A stretch of 64,000 nt of DNA from UBA2211 sp049302755 (GCA_049302755.1 JBAQMK010000002.1:310001-374000), one strand, 5' to 3'; numbered from the stretch's first letter, positions 55,615-63,862 are shown. Numbers and translations: made by a program. Notes: generated from the letters alone by a model not told the origin.

Positions 55615-56811
55615 ATGGCAACAGAAGTTTTTGCAAGAACAAAACCACACTTAAACGTGGGAACCATTGGTCACGTTGACCACGGTAAAACAACTTTAAG
55701 TGCGGCAATATTACATTGCTTAGCAATGAAGAACGGAAAGACAGCAGAGAAGTCAGTTGATCAGATTGACTCAGCTCCTGAAGAAAAAGCAAGAGGTGTT
55801 ACTATTAACATCGCTCACTTGGAGTACGAAACAGAAAAGAGACACTACGCTCACATTGATTGTCCAGGCCACGCCGACTACATTAAGAATATGATTACCG
55901 GTGCTGCTCAGATGGATGGAGCAATCTTAGTAGTTGCTGCTACTGATGGTCCTATGCCTCAGACAAGAGAGCACATTCTTTTAGCTCACCAAGTAGGTTT
56001 ACCTTCAATAATCGTATTTTTGAACAAATGCGATATGGTTGAAGATGCAGAAATGATTGACCTAGTTGAAGATGAGGTAAGACAACTATTAAAGAAATAC
56101 AGCTTCCCAGGAGACGAGGTTCCAGTAATCCGTGGTTCAGCTTTAAAGGCCTTAGAAGGAACATCTGTTGATGATCCTTGGGTAGCTAAAGTTTTAGAAC
56201 TAATGGATAAATTGGACGAATACATTCCTGAACCAGTTAGAGATACAGCTAAGCCTTTCTTGATGGCGATTGAAGATGTTTTCTCAATTGAAGGAAGAGG
56301 TACAGTTGCTACTGGTAGAATTGAAAGAGGTATTGTTAATTCTAACGAAGAAATTGAAGTTATCGGTATTAGACCAACTCAAAAGACAACTGCGGTTTCT
56401 GTTGAGATGTTCAACAAGTCATTATCAACTGGCCAAGCCGGAGATAACGTCGGAGTTTTGTTAAGAGGTTTGAAGAAAGAAGATATTGAAAGAGGACAGG
56501 TTTTGGCTAAGCCAGGAACCATTACTCCTCACACCGAATTCACAGCTCAGATTTATATTTTGACTAAAGAAGAAGGCGGAAGACACACTCCTTTCTTCTC
56601 AGGATACAAACCTCAATTCTTTATTCGTACAGCTGATATTACAGGAGATGTAATTTTAGCCGCCGGAACAGAAATGGTTATGCCTGGAGATACAGTTGAA
56701 GTAACTGTAAAATTAATCGTTCCTGTAGCTTTGGAAGAAAAGCAAGGTTTTGCTATCAGAGAAGGTGGAAAGACAGTTGGAGCCGGTACTATTACAAAGA
56801 TTATAAAGTAG
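55615..56811 (+). CDS. tuf: Elongation factor Tu
   Basis: The 398-residue GTPase delivers aminoacyl-tRNA to the ribosome. It shows GHVDHGKTTLSAAI at about residues 19-32, EKARGVTINIAHLEY, DCPGHADYIKNM, NKCDMVED, and domain II-III segments through KQGFAIREGGKTVGAGTITKII. Codon use is more C-rich and uniform than elsewhere, a sign of very high expression. It has its own promoter inside the str operon and is followed 13 bases later by rpsJ. Confidence 0.98.
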   Translation: MATEVFARTKPHLNVGTIGHVDHGKTTLSAAILHCLAMKNGKTAEKSVDQIDSAPEEKARGVTINIAHLEYETEKRHYAHIDCPGHADYIKNMITGAAQMDGAILVVAATDGPMPQTREHILLAHQVGLPSIIVFLNKCDMVEDAEMIDLVEDEVRQLLKKYSFPGDEVPVIRGSALKALEGTSVDDPWVAKVLELMDKLDEYIPEPVRDTAKPFLMAIEDVFSIEGRGTVATGRIERGIVNSNEEIEVIGIRPTQKTTAVSVEMFNKSLSTGQAGDNVGVLLRGLKKEDIERGQVLAKPGTITPHTEFTAQIYILTKEEGGRHTPFFSGYKPQFFIRTADITGDVILAAGTEMVMPGDTVEVTVKLIVPVALEEKQGFAIREGGKTVGAGTITKIIK

Positions 56812-56824
56812 AATAATTAATAAG

Positions 56825-57169
56825 ATGTCAGCAGCCCTTAAAAAAACTGAAAAGGAGGTAACAGCAAAATTGAGAATTAAGCTTCGCGCTTATGACCATA
56901 AAGTCATTGATAAAAGTGCTCAGCAGATTATCGAGATGGCGCTTCGATGCGGAGTCAAGATTGCCGGACCGATTCCTTTACCGATTGAGATAAACAAGTT
57001 TACCGTAAACAGGTCAACTTTCGTTCACAAATCGGCCAGAGAGCAATTCGAAATGAGAATTCACAAGAGGGTTATTGATATTTTGAGTCCGAACCAGAAG
57101 GTGGTAGAGTCGTTAAAGTCATTGACTCTACCCGCTGGAGTGGATACCGAGATCAAGAGTATAATGTAG
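56825..57169 (+). CDS. rpsJ: 30S ribosomal protein uS10
   Basis: The 114-residue protein matches uS10: KLRIKLRAYDHKVIDKSAQQIIEMALRCGVKIAGPIPLP and the loop RSTFVHKSAREQFEMRIHKRVIDIL. It has a 10-residue N-terminal extension rich in Lys. It stands at the start of the S10 operon, tail to head after tuf; it probably reads from the tuf promoter as well as its own. The 102-base gap before rplC contains a hairpin. Confidence 0.97.
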   Translation: MSAALKKTEKEVTAKLRIKLRAYDHKVIDKSAQQIIEMALRCGVKIAGPIPLPIEINKFTVNRSTFVHKSAREQFEMRIHKRVIDILSPNQKVVESLKSLTLPAGVDTEIKSIM

Positions 57170-57220
57170 GTTAATTAATTAAATAATTGATTTATATAAA
57201 TTAAAAATTAATTAAATATT

Positions 57221-57263
57221 TGGTAATACTAGTCTTTAAGACTGGTTATCCAGTCTTTTTTTT
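57221..57263 (+). promoter_or_regulatory. Attenuator-like leader before rplC
   Basis: AAGACTGG (57238-57245) pairs perfectly with CCAGTCTT (57250-57257) around TTAT and is followed by TTTTTT, a textbook terminator. An upstream copy, AGTCTT at 57231-57236, could pair instead with AAGACT at 57238-57243, giving the mutually exclusive folds of an attenuator. TGG plus TAATAC at 57224-57229 may also be a promoter whose start would fall near 57236. Confidence 0.6.
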
Positions 57264-57271
57264 GTAAAGTT

Positions 57272-57859
57272 ATGAAATTCATATTAGGTAAAAAAATTGA
57301 AATGAGTCAGGTCTTCAAAGAGGACGGAACAGTAGTTCCCGTTACTCTTGTTCAGACTGGAGAATGCGGTGTTGTTCAGGTTAAGACTAAAGACAAAGAC
57401 GGATACGAAGCCATCAAGATTGGCTTTGAAACTTTACCAGAAAGAAAGATTAAAAAGACAGGAACACCATTCAGATATTTGAAAGAGTTTGAAGGAGACG
57501 TTGCTTCATATAAAGCAGGAGATAAGATTTTGGCCAGTGTTTTTGTACCAGGAGACGTAATAAAGGTTTCCGGAGTATCTAAAGGAAAAGGATTCCAAGG
57601 AGGTGTAAAGAGATGGGGATTTTCCGGAAAACTTTCTTCAACACACGGTAACAAGCACGAACACAGAACATTGGGTTCAACCGGTTGTTCTATTCCTGCC
57701 AGAGTTATTAAAGGTAGAAAAATGCCTGGAAGAACTGGTAGCGACAGAATTTGTGTTAAGAATTTAGAGGTAGTAAAGGTTGATATGAAGAATAGTATTA
57801 TGGCGATTAAAGGAGCGATTCCTGGAAGAAGAGGAACGCTTTTGGAAATTAGAGGATAA
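57272..57859 (+). CDS. rplC: 50S ribosomal protein uL3
   Basis: The 195-residue protein matches uL3: KFILGKKIEMSQVFKEDGTVVPVTLVQTGECGVVQVKT at the N-terminus, GVSKGKGFQGGVKRWGFSGKLSSTHGNKHEHRTLGSTGC as the central loop reaching toward the peptidyl transferase centre, and PGRTGSDRICVKNLEVVKVD. It follows a leader hairpin rather than standing directly next to rpsJ. The Gln of the GNKH loop that is methylated in E. coli cannot be assessed. Confidence 0.97.
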   Translation: MKFILGKKIEMSQVFKEDGTVVPVTLVQTGECGVVQVKTKDKDGYEAIKIGFETLPERKIKKTGTPFRYLKEFEGDVASYKAGDKILASVFVPGDVIKVSGVSKGKGFQGGVKRWGFSGKLSSTHGNKHEHRTLGSTGCSIPARVIKGRKMPGRTGSDRICVKNLEVVKVDMKNSIMAIKGAIPGRRGTLLEIRG

Positions 57860-57864
57860 ATCAT

Positions 57865-58500
57865 ATGGCAAAGAAAGAAACAAAAATTAAAGAAGTGGTA
57901 GAAATCAAGACTGTTAAGGCTGATTTACCGAAAGAAATATTTGAAGTTCCGATGAACTCTGATTTGCTTCATCAAGTTGTTGTTTCTCAGATGGGAAACA
58001 GAAGAACGGTTATTGCTCACGCTAAAGGAAGAGCTGAAGTGTCTGGAGGTGGAATTAAACCTTGGAAACAGAAAGGAACTGGCCGTGCCAGAAGTGGATC
58101 TAATACATCTTCTATCTGGGTTGGTGGAGGTGTTTCTCATGGACCGACTAAAGACAGAAATTTTAAGAAAGTTTTACCGAAGAATATTAAAAGAAAAGCT
58201 TTGTTCGTTGCTTTATCAGACAAAGCCAGAGAAGGATTTTTAGTAGTTGCCGAATCATTGTCTTTAAAAGAAGCCAAGACTAAAGAAGCTAGAAATTTAT
58301 TAAAGAATATCGGAATTAAAGAAAGATGTTTGGTTATTTTGCCTAAAATAGACAAGAATGTTATCTTAGCAATGAGAAATTTACCTAAGATTTCAACCAT
58401 TCAGGCTAAAGATTTGAATTGTTTAGATGTTGTTTCATCAAAGTATTTATTAACTGACAAAGAGGGAATAGCAGAAATTAAGAAAACATTTATAGACTAA
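57865..58500 (+). CDS. rplD: 50S ribosomal protein uL4
   Basis: The 211-residue protein matches uL4 with the exit-tunnel loop RAEVSGGGIKPWKQKGTGRARSGSNTSSIWVGGGVSHGP, the N-terminal strand after an extra about 20 residues rich in Lys and Glu, and the C-terminal Rossmann-like part ending in KEGIAEIKKTFID. In Enterobacteria L4 represses the S10 operon, which is of interest given the leader hairpin before rplC. Confidence 0.96.
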   Translation: MAKKETKIKEVVEIKTVKADLPKEIFEVPMNSDLLHQVVVSQMGNRRTVIAHAKGRAEVSGGGIKPWKQKGTGRARSGSNTSSIWVGGGVSHGPTKDRNFKKVLPKNIKRKALFVALSDKAREGFLVVAESLSLKEAKTKEARNLLKNIGIKERCLVILPKIDKNVILAMRNLPKISTIQAKDLNCLDVVSSKYLLTDKEGIAEIKKTFID

Positions 58501-58502
58501 GT

Positions 58503-58868
58503 ATGGCATTGAATATTTTTAAAAAAGAAAAAGGAGTGAAAGCGAAGAAAGAAACTGTTAAAAAAGAGAACAAGGAGATTTCGACAACGATAAAAAGTGT
58601 TTTAAAGTCACCTTGCATTACCGAAAAGGCAGTTAACATGTCTGCGACTGGAAATTTTTATGTTTTTCATGTAACCACCGATGCCAACAAGGTTGAAATC
58701 AAGAGTGCGATTGAAGCTAAATACAAAGTTGATGTGATTCAAATAAGAACAATCAATATTCCCAGAAAGAAAATATCAAAAGGAAGAAAGATTGGATTTA
58801 GAAGTGGATACAAGAAAGCCATTGTGAAGATTAAAGAAGGCCAAAAAATTGAAATTGTAGGACAATAA
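58503..58868 (+). CDS. rplW: 50S ribosomal protein uL23
   Basis: The 121-residue protein matches uL23, with a Lys/Glu-rich N-terminal extension of about 30 residues before the core SVLKSPCITEKAVNMSATGNFYVFHVTTDANKVEIKSAIEAKYKVDVIQIRTINIPRKK in pieces. It sits at the nascent-peptide exit and docks SRP and trigger factor. It starts two bases after rplD and ends one base before rplB. Confidence 0.96.
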   Translation: MALNIFKKEKGVKAKKETVKKENKEISTTIKSVLKSPCITEKAVNMSATGNFYVFHVTTDANKVEIKSAIEAKYKVDVIQIRTINIPRKKISKGRKIGFRSGYKKAIVKIKEGQKIEIVGQ

Positions 58869-58869
58869 T

Positions 58870-59682
58870 ATGCAAAGAAAAACATTAAAATTGAAAAACC
58901 TACTTCCTTTATCAAAGAAGAAACCAGAAAAGAGTCTTTTGGTAAGAGTTAAAAGAACAGGAGGAAGGGGAAGTAATGGTAGAATTACTTCTTGGCAAAA
59001 AGGAGGCGGAGCCAGAAAGCTTTTGAGATTGGTTGAGTTTGGACAGAAAAAAATAGATATGCCAGCCGAAGTTCTTGCTTTGGAATACGACCCCAACAGA
59101 AATGCATTCTTAGCTTTAGTTCAATACGAAGACAAAGAAAAGAGATACATTATCGCTCCTGAAGGATTGAAAGCCGGAGACAAAGTAATCTGTGCTGATA
59201 AGGCTGAAGCCGATACCGGAAACAGAATGAAGTTGAAAAATATCCCAGAAGGAACTATGATTTATAATGTTGAATTGGAACCGGGAAAAGGCGGAATCTT
59301 AGTGAGATCAGCCGGAACCGGAGCCGTATTGCAGAACTATGAAGGTGGATATGCTAATTTGAAAATGCCTTCTTCAGAAATCAGAAAGGTTAATGGAGAA
59401 TGTTTTGCCTCAATCGGAAAGGTTTCCAATTCTGAATACAGATTTATCAACTGGTCAAAAGCCGGAAAGAGTAGAAAGAAAGGAATCAGACCGCACGTTA
59501 GAGGTTCTGTTATGAACCCCTGTGACCACCCTCATGGAGGTGGAGAATGTAGAACAGGAATCGGTTTGAAACATCCGAAGACTCCCTGGGGAAAACCAGC
59601 ACTAGGAGTTAAGACTAGAAAGAAAAATCGATGGACAGCGAAGTTAATTATTCAAAGAAGAGTTAAGAAGAAGAGAAAATAA
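58870..59682 (+). CDS. rplB: 50S ribosomal protein uL2
   Basis: The 270-residue protein matches uL2: KNLLPLSKKKPEKSLLVRVKRTGGRGSNGRITSWQKGGGAR near the N-terminus, APEGLKAGDKV, GNRMKLKNIPEGTMIYNVELEPGKGG and the C-terminal VMNPCDHPHGGGE with the conserved histidine near the peptidyl transferase centre. It lies one base after rplW and six before rpsS. Confidence 0.97.
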   Translation: MQRKTLKLKNLLPLSKKKPEKSLLVRVKRTGGRGSNGRITSWQKGGGARKLLRLVEFGQKKIDMPAEVLALEYDPNRNAFLALVQYEDKEKRYIIAPEGLKAGDKVICADKAEADTGNRMKLKNIPEGTMIYNVELEPGKGGILVRSAGTGAVLQNYEGGYANLKMPSSEIRKVNGECFASIGKVSNSEYRFINWSKAGKSRKKGIRPHVRGSVMNPCDHPHGGGECRTGIGLKHPKTPWGKPALGVKTRKKNRWTAKLIIQRRVKKKRK

Positions 59683-59688
59683 AACAAT

Positions 59689-60015
59689 ATGTCAAGAAGT
59701 CTAAAAAAAGGACCATATATCGATCCGAACGTCACTAAAAAGATTGTAGGAAAGAAACCAAGCGAAACGGCCGCCATTAAAACATGGTCGAGAGCTTGTA
59801 CTATTTCTCCCGAAATGATCGGTTTTACTTTTGGTGTTCATAATGGAAAGGATTTCCTTCAGGTAAGAGTTACAGAAGAAATGGTTGGTCACAAGTTGGG
59901 AGAATTTTCTCCAACAACTAAATTTTTAAGACACGGAGGTAAAGCAAGTAAAGAACAGGAAAAAGGAGCCGCTACACCAGCACCCGCTGCAGTTGCCCCA
60001 GCTAAAGTAAAATAA
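59689..60015 (+). CDS. rpsS: 30S ribosomal protein uS19 with Ala/Pro tail
   Basis: The 108-residue protein matches uS19: SRSLKKGPYIDPNV, KTWSRACTISPEMIGFTFGVHNGKDF and the closing VGHKLGEFSPTTKFLRHGG. A 22-residue extension after the fold, KASKEQEKGAATPAPAAVAP in part, is Ala/Pro-rich and ends KVK. Such low-complexity tails on ribosomal proteins are an oddity also seen in rplV here. It is one base before rplV. Confidence 0.96.
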   Translation: MSRSLKKGPYIDPNVTKKIVGKKPSETAAIKTWSRACTISPEMIGFTFGVHNGKDFLQVRVTEEMVGHKLGEFSPTTKFLRHGGKASKEQEKGAATPAPAAVAPAKVK

Positions 60016-60016
60016 T

Positions 60017-60463
60017 ATGGCATTCAAAGTTGAATTAAATCATTTACATATCGCTCCAAGAAAGGCCAGATTAGTCGCCGACTTGGTAAGAGGAAAAAAG
60101 GCAGAAGAAGCCCAGGTGATTTTGAATTTCGCAATCAAGAGAGCTTCTGATCCAATATTGAAATTATTGAATTCAGCCCTTACTAATGCCAAAATAACAA
60201 AGAATATTCCTGCTTCTGATTTATTTATTTCTAAGATTACAGTTGATGAGGGTCCGGCCGGAAAAAGAGTTTTGCCCAAATCAAGAGGTAGAGGAGAAAT
60301 CATTAAAAAGAAGACTTCTCACATCACTTTAGTTTTAGATATGAAGAGAGAAGAAGTTAAGAAAGACAAGAAGACAAAAAAAGAAACTGTTAAGAAGGAA
60401 GAAAAAGTAGTTGAAGAGAAAATTGAGAAAAAGGTAAAGAAAACAATAACAAAGAAGAAATAA
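60017..60463 (+). CDS. rplV: 50S ribosomal protein uL22 with Lys-rich tail
   Basis: The first 110 residues match uL22: HLHIAPRKARLVADLVRGKKAEEAQVIL near the N-terminus, the internal loop FISKITVDEGPAGKRVLPKSRGRGEIIKKKTSHITLVL that lines the exit tunnel. A tail of about 38 residues made nearly only of Lys, Glu, Val and Thr (KKDKKTKKETVKKEEKVVEE and onward) follows. The total of 148 is longer than the usual 110-120. Confidence 0.96.
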   Translation: MAFKVELNHLHIAPRKARLVADLVRGKKAEEAQVILNFAIKRASDPILKLLNSALTNAKITKNIPASDLFISKITVDEGPAGKRVLPKSRGRGEIIKKKTSHITLVLDMKREEVKKDKKTKKETVKKEEKVVEEKIEKKVKKTITKKK

Positions 60464-60467
60464 AAAA

Positions 60468-61139
60468 ATGAGTCACAAAGTCCACCCTAAAATTTTTAGA
60501 ATCAGAGGAATCGAAGACTGGTTGTCACACGGTTTTTACGGCAACAAGCCTTTCAAGAGTGTTAAAGAGGATTACATCATCAGGACTTTTTTGACTAACA
60601 AATTGAAAGAATCAAGCGTGGAGAAAGTTGAAATTGAAAGATATAGCAACAAGACCAGTGTTATCATTCACTCAGCCAGACCCGGTTTAATTATCGGACG
60701 TGGCGGTGAAGGAATTGAAAAGATAAGATTGGAATTATTGAAAGAAGTTTTTAAGAAAAATGATTTGGGATTGAAAGAATTAAGCGAATTAGGAAAGAGA
60801 TTGAAATTAGAAGTAAGAGAGGTTTCTAATCCTTGGACTTCTTCAGTTTTGGTTAATCAATGGATTGCCCAGAAGATTGAGAAAAGAACACCATTCAGAA
60901 AGACTATTAAACAGGCTATTGAAAAAGTTATGGCCAACAAAGGTGTTAAAGGAGTTAAGATTATGGTTTCGGGAAGATTGGACGGTGCTCAGATTGCGAG
61001 ATCAGAATGGTTAGAAAAAGGAAGATTACCCAGACAGACAATCAGAGCCGATATTGATTATGGTTTCGGAGAAGCCAGATGTACCTACGGTGCAGTTGGA
61101 ATAAAGGTTTGGATATACAAAGGAGATAAATTTGAATAA
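60468..61139 (+). CDS. rpsC: 30S ribosomal protein uS3
   Basis: The 223-residue protein matches uS3: GHKVHPKIFRIRGIEDWLSHGFYGNKPF-type N-terminus, the KH domain TSVIIHSARPGLIIGRGGEGIEKIRLELLKEVF with GRGG, and the C-terminal VMANKGVKGVKIMVSGRLDGAQIARSEWLEKGRLPRQTIRADIDYGFGEA in pieces. A KH-domain and beta-domain structure with a normal length. It is located at the mRNA entry. Confidence 0.97.
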   Translation: MSHKVHPKIFRIRGIEDWLSHGFYGNKPFKSVKEDYIIRTFLTNKLKESSVEKVEIERYSNKTSVIIHSARPGLIIGRGGEGIEKIRLELLKEVFKKNDLGLKELSELGKRLKLEVREVSNPWTSSVLVNQWIAQKIEKRTPFRKTIKQAIEKVMANKGVKGVKIMVSGRLDGAQIARSEWLEKGRLPRQTIRADIDYGFGEARCTYGAVGIKVWIYKGDKFE

Positions 61140-61144
61140 AAATC

Positions 61145-61558
61145 ATGTTAGCCCCAAAAAGATTAAAACATAGAAAACAGCAGAAGGGTAGAAGAAGTAG
61201 AAGAACCTTCGAAAGTAAGGGAACTAAAATCAGTTTCGGTAGCTTTGGATTGAAAGCGACTTCGGAAAAGTGGATCACTTCTAATCAGATTGAAGCTTGC
61301 CGAAGAGCGATTATCAGATATTTAAAGAAAGGAGGAAAGTTGTGGGTTAGAGTATTTCCTGATAAGGTTAGAACTAAGAAAGGACAAGAGGTGCCGATGG
61401 GAGGAGGTAAAGGTTCGCTTGACCACTATGTGTTCCCAGTTAGACCGGGCAGAGTATTGTTTGAATTAGAAGGAATACCCGAAGCCGATGCCAGAGAGGC
61501 CTTTAGAAAGGCAGGAGATAAGTTGCCTTTGAAGACAAAATTTGTTAAAAAGCAGTAA
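61145..61558 (+). CDS. rplP: 50S ribosomal protein uL16
   Basis: The 137-residue protein matches uL16: MLAPKRLKHRKQQKGRRSRR (20 residues), FGSFGLKATSEKWITSNQIEACRRAIIRYLKKGGKLWVRVFPDKV, MGGGKGSLDHYVFPVRPGRVLFELEG and the end REAFRKAGDKLPLKTKFV. It contacts the elbow of A- and P-site tRNA. The N-terminal run of basic residues is typical. It is one base before rpmC. Confidence 0.97.
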   Translation: MLAPKRLKHRKQQKGRRSRRTFESKGTKISFGSFGLKATSEKWITSNQIEACRRAIIRYLKKGGKLWVRVFPDKVRTKKGQEVPMGGGKGSLDHYVFPVRPGRVLFELEGIPEADAREAFRKAGDKLPLKTKFVKKQ

Positions 61559-61559
61559 T

Positions 61560-61742
61560 ATGAAAAGCAAAGAATTAGTTTTAAAAACTAAAGAGGAATT
61601 GGTAACATTGATGAATGAGAAAAAGAAGAGAATTGAAGAACTTCATTTCAAGGCTGTTTCTGGAGGAATTAAGAATACCAAAGAGTTAAGAGAAGATAAA
61701 AAAGATATTGCCAGGATTTTGACTATATTAAATAAAAAATAG
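61560..61742 (+). CDS. rpmC: 50S ribosomal protein uL29
   Basis: The 60-residue protein is a two-helix coiled coil matching uL29: LVLKTKEELVTLMNEKKKRIEELHFKAVSGGIKNTKELREDKKDIARILTIL in pieces. It lies near the exit of the nascent chain. The ATG at 61560 follows the rplP stop by one base; a frame extending to 61542 is a read-through of the rplP end. One base separates it from rpsQ. Confidence 0.95.
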   Translation: MKSKELVLKTKEELVTLMNEKKKRIEELHFKAVSGGIKNTKELREDKKDIARILTILNKK

Positions 61743-61743
61743 T

Positions 61744-61983
61744 ATGCCAAAAAAGGAATTAACAGGAAAAATAGTATCGGATAAAATGCAGAAGACTGTT
61801 GTAGTTGAGGTTGAAAGAATTAAAGAACATCCGAAGTATAAGAGAAGATACAAAGTTCACAAGAAATACAAGGCTCATACAGAGACTGGAGAATTTAAGA
61901 TGGGAGATAAGGTTGTAATCAGAGAAACAAAGCCGGTATCCAAAGATAAGAAATGGGAAGTAGTCTCAAAACTAAGTAAATAA
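61744..61983 (+). CDS. rpsQ: 30S ribosomal protein uS17
   Basis: The 79-residue protein matches uS17: LTGKIVSDKMQKTVVVEVERIKEHPKYKRRYKVHKKYKAH, then FKMGDKVVIRETKPVSKDKKWEVV. It binds 16S rRNA in early assembly of the body. It follows rpmC by one base and precedes rplN by six. Confidence 0.96.
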   Translation: MPKKELTGKIVSDKMQKTVVVEVERIKEHPKYKRRYKVHKKYKAHTETGEFKMGDKVVIRETKPVSKDKKWEVVSKLSK

Positions 61984-61989
61984 AAGAAA

Positions 61990-62361
61990 ATGATACAAGT
62001 ACAGACATTATTAAAGGTAGCCGACAATTCAGGCGCTAAGATGGCTAAATGTATCCGTGTTTTAGGCGGAACATATAGAAGATACGCATCACTGGGTGAT
62101 ATTATTGTGGTTGCCGTAAAAGATGCCGAACCGAGAAAAGTAGTAAAGAAGCACCAAGTTCTAAAGGCCGTTATCGTCAGAGAGAGAGGTGCCGTTAGAA
62201 GAAGTAATGGAACATACATCCGTTTTGATGACAATGCTATTGTTATGCTTGAAGGAGCATCAAAGGAACCCAAAGGAACAAGAATCTTGGGACCGGTAGC
62301 AAGAGAGGTAAGAGAAAAAGGATTTGAAAAGATTTCAACAATGACAAAAGATTTAGTTTAA
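61990..62361 (+). CDS. rplN: 50S ribosomal protein uL14
   Basis: The 123-residue protein matches uL14: MIQVQTLLKVADNSGAKMAKCIRVLGG at the start, ASLGDIIVVAVKDAEPRKVVKKHQVLKAVIVRERGAVRRSNGTYIRFDDNAIVML in the middle, and GTRILGPVAREVREKGFEKISTMTKDLV at the end. It bridges to the 30S subunit. Highly conserved and complete. Confidence 0.97.
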   Translation: MIQVQTLLKVADNSGAKMAKCIRVLGGTYRRYASLGDIIVVAVKDAEPRKVVKKHQVLKAVIVRERGAVRRSNGTYIRFDDNAIVMLEGASKEPKGTRILGPVAREVREKGFEKISTMTKDLV

Positions 62362-62365
62362 ACAT

Positions 62366-62671
62366 ATGAAGATAAAAAAGGACGATCAAGTTTTAATAAT
62401 CGCGGGCAATGACAAAGGCAAGAAAGGAAAGGTTTTGAAATCTATTCCAATAAAGAGCCGAATTGTTGTTGAAGGAATTGCTTTGGTAAAGAAGCACGTT
62501 AAGCCAAAGAAATCCGGACAGAAAGGACAGGTAGTTTCTGCGCCTAGAGCAATCAACATTTCAAACGTTGAGTTGGTTTGTTCTAAATGTGGAAAAGCAA
62601 CCAGAGTCGGATACGAAATAGTTGAAGGAAAGAAATACCGTGTTTGTAAGAAATGTGGAGCTCGTATTTAA
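62366..62671 (+). CDS. rplX: 50S ribosomal protein uL24
   Basis: The 101-residue protein matches uL24: KIKKDDQVLIIAGNDKGKKGKVLKSIPIKSRIVVEGIALVKKHVKPKKSGQKGQVVSAPRAINISNVELV, then a zinc-ribbon-like ending CSKCGKATRVGYEIVEGKKYRVCKKCGARI with two C-x2-C pairs. The KOW motif is residues about 5-20. It nucleates 50S assembly near the exit tunnel. Confidence 0.96.
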   Translation: MKIKKDDQVLIIAGNDKGKKGKVLKSIPIKSRIVVEGIALVKKHVKPKKSGQKGQVVSAPRAINISNVELVCSKCGKATRVGYEIVEGKKYRVCKKCGARI

Positions 62672-62681
62672 TTAAAATATT

Positions 62682-63248
62682 ATGGCAATAACAAGCATTA
62701 AAGAAAAATACAAGAAGATAGCTGTCCCTAAAATGAAGGAAAAGTTTGGATACAAGAATGTCATGGCGATTCCGAAGATTCAAAAAATAGTTATTAATAT
62801 CGGATTTGGAAGAATTATTTCTCCCAAAACAAAAGATGAACAGAGAAAATTCGTTGACTATATCTTAACTAATCTTTCCAGTATTTGCGGACAAAAGCCG
62901 GTAACAACCGTGGCCCGAAAATCAATTTCTACTTTTAAATTAAGAGAAGGAAGTATTATCGGATCGAAAGTTACTTTAAGAGGAAAGAAAATGAATGATT
63001 TCATGGAAAAGTTGGTTAATATCGTTTTGCCTCGTTCCAGAGATTTCTTGGGAATCAATCCTAAGTCAATCGACGAGAAAGGAAACTTGAATATTGGAAT
63101 CAAAGAGCATATCGCTTTCCCGGAAATATCTCCAGAAAAGTCTCCGATTATTTTAGGAATGGAAATCACGATTGCGACCAATGCAAAGAGTAAAGCGGAA
63201 GGATTGGAATTGTTCAAATTACTTGACTTTCCCTTTAAGAAAAGTTAA
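62682..63248 (+). CDS. rplE: 50S ribosomal protein uL5
   Basis: The 188-residue protein matches uL5: YKKIAVPKMKEKFGYKNVMAIPKIQKIVINIGFG at the N-terminus, GQKPVTTVARKSISTFKLREGSIIGSKVTLRGKKM and PRSRDFLGINPKSIDEKGNLNIGIKEHIAFPEI. It holds 5S rRNA in the central protuberance. An internal insertion around residues 50-60 (SPKTKDEQRKFVDYILTNLSSICG) is within family variation. Confidence 0.96.
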   Translation: MAITSIKEKYKKIAVPKMKEKFGYKNVMAIPKIQKIVINIGFGRIISPKTKDEQRKFVDYILTNLSSICGQKPVTTVARKSISTFKLREGSIIGSKVTLRGKKMNDFMEKLVNIVLPRSRDFLGINPKSIDEKGNLNIGIKEHIAFPEISPEKSPIILGMEITIATNAKSKAEGLELFKLLDFPFKKS

Positions 63249-63267
63249 AGTCAAAAAGTGTTAAATT

Positions 63268-63453
63268 ATGGCAAAAACATCACAAATAGCAAAATCAGCA
63301 AAGACACCGAAATTTTCTTCAAGAATAGTAAGAAGATGTTTTAAGTGTGGAAGAAAACATGGTTACATTAGAAAGTTCGGCTTATGCAGAATTTGCTTCA
63401 GAGAAATGGCGAATAAAGGAGAGTTGCCCGGAGTTAAGAAAAGTAGTTGGTAA
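63268..63453 (+). CDS. rpsN: 30S ribosomal protein uS14, zinc type
   Basis: The 61-residue protein is the short zinc-binding uS14: AKTSQIAKSAKTPKFSSRIVRRCFKCGRKHGYIRKFGLCRICFREMANKGELPGVKKSSW in pieces, with two C-x2-C pairs (CFKC and CRIC). It lies in the 30S head. This zinc form is typical of Gram-positive and CPR bacteria. Confidence 0.97.
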   Translation: MAKTSQIAKSAKTPKFSSRIVRRCFKCGRKHGYIRKFGLCRICFREMANKGELPGVKKSSW

Positions 63454-63468
63454 TTATATATAAAGAAA

Positions 63469-63861
63469 ATGGACCCAATAGCAGACATGATCAGTTCAAT
63501 AAATAACGCCTTGGCTGTCGAAAAGAAACAGATAGCTCTTTATCCATACTCGGATTACAAGTATGCGATTCTTGAAGTTTTAAAGAAAGAAGGCTTGATT
63601 GAGAACATTGATAAGAAAGGAAGATTGTCAAAGAGAAAGATTGTCGTTGATTTTAAATACGATCCAGAAGGAAAGTCTGTTATTACAAAGATTAAGAAGA
63701 TTTCTAAACAGGGACAGAGAATCTATTCAACTCACAACGAGTTGAAGCCGGTTAAGTCAGGACACGGAATTTCATTAATCAGTACATCGAAAGGAATAAT
63801 GACTAATAAGGACGCGAGAAAGGCAAAGATCGGAGGAGAAATAATTTGTGAAATTTGGTAA
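63469..63861 (+). CDS. rpsH: 30S ribosomal protein uS8
   Basis: The 130-residue protein matches uS8: DPIADMISSINNALAVEKKQIALYPYSDYKYAILEVLKKEGLI and the C-terminal ISLISTSKGIMTNKDARKAKIGGEIICEIW. It binds the central domain of 16S rRNA and in E. coli represses the spc operon. It precedes rplF by one base. Confidence 0.96.
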   Translation: MDPIADMISSINNALAVEKKQIALYPYSDYKYAILEVLKKEGLIENIDKKGRLSKRKIVVDFKYDPEGKSVITKIKKISKQGQRIYSTHNELKPVKSGHGISLISTSKGIMTNKDARKAKIGGEIICEIW

Positions 63862-63862
63862 T

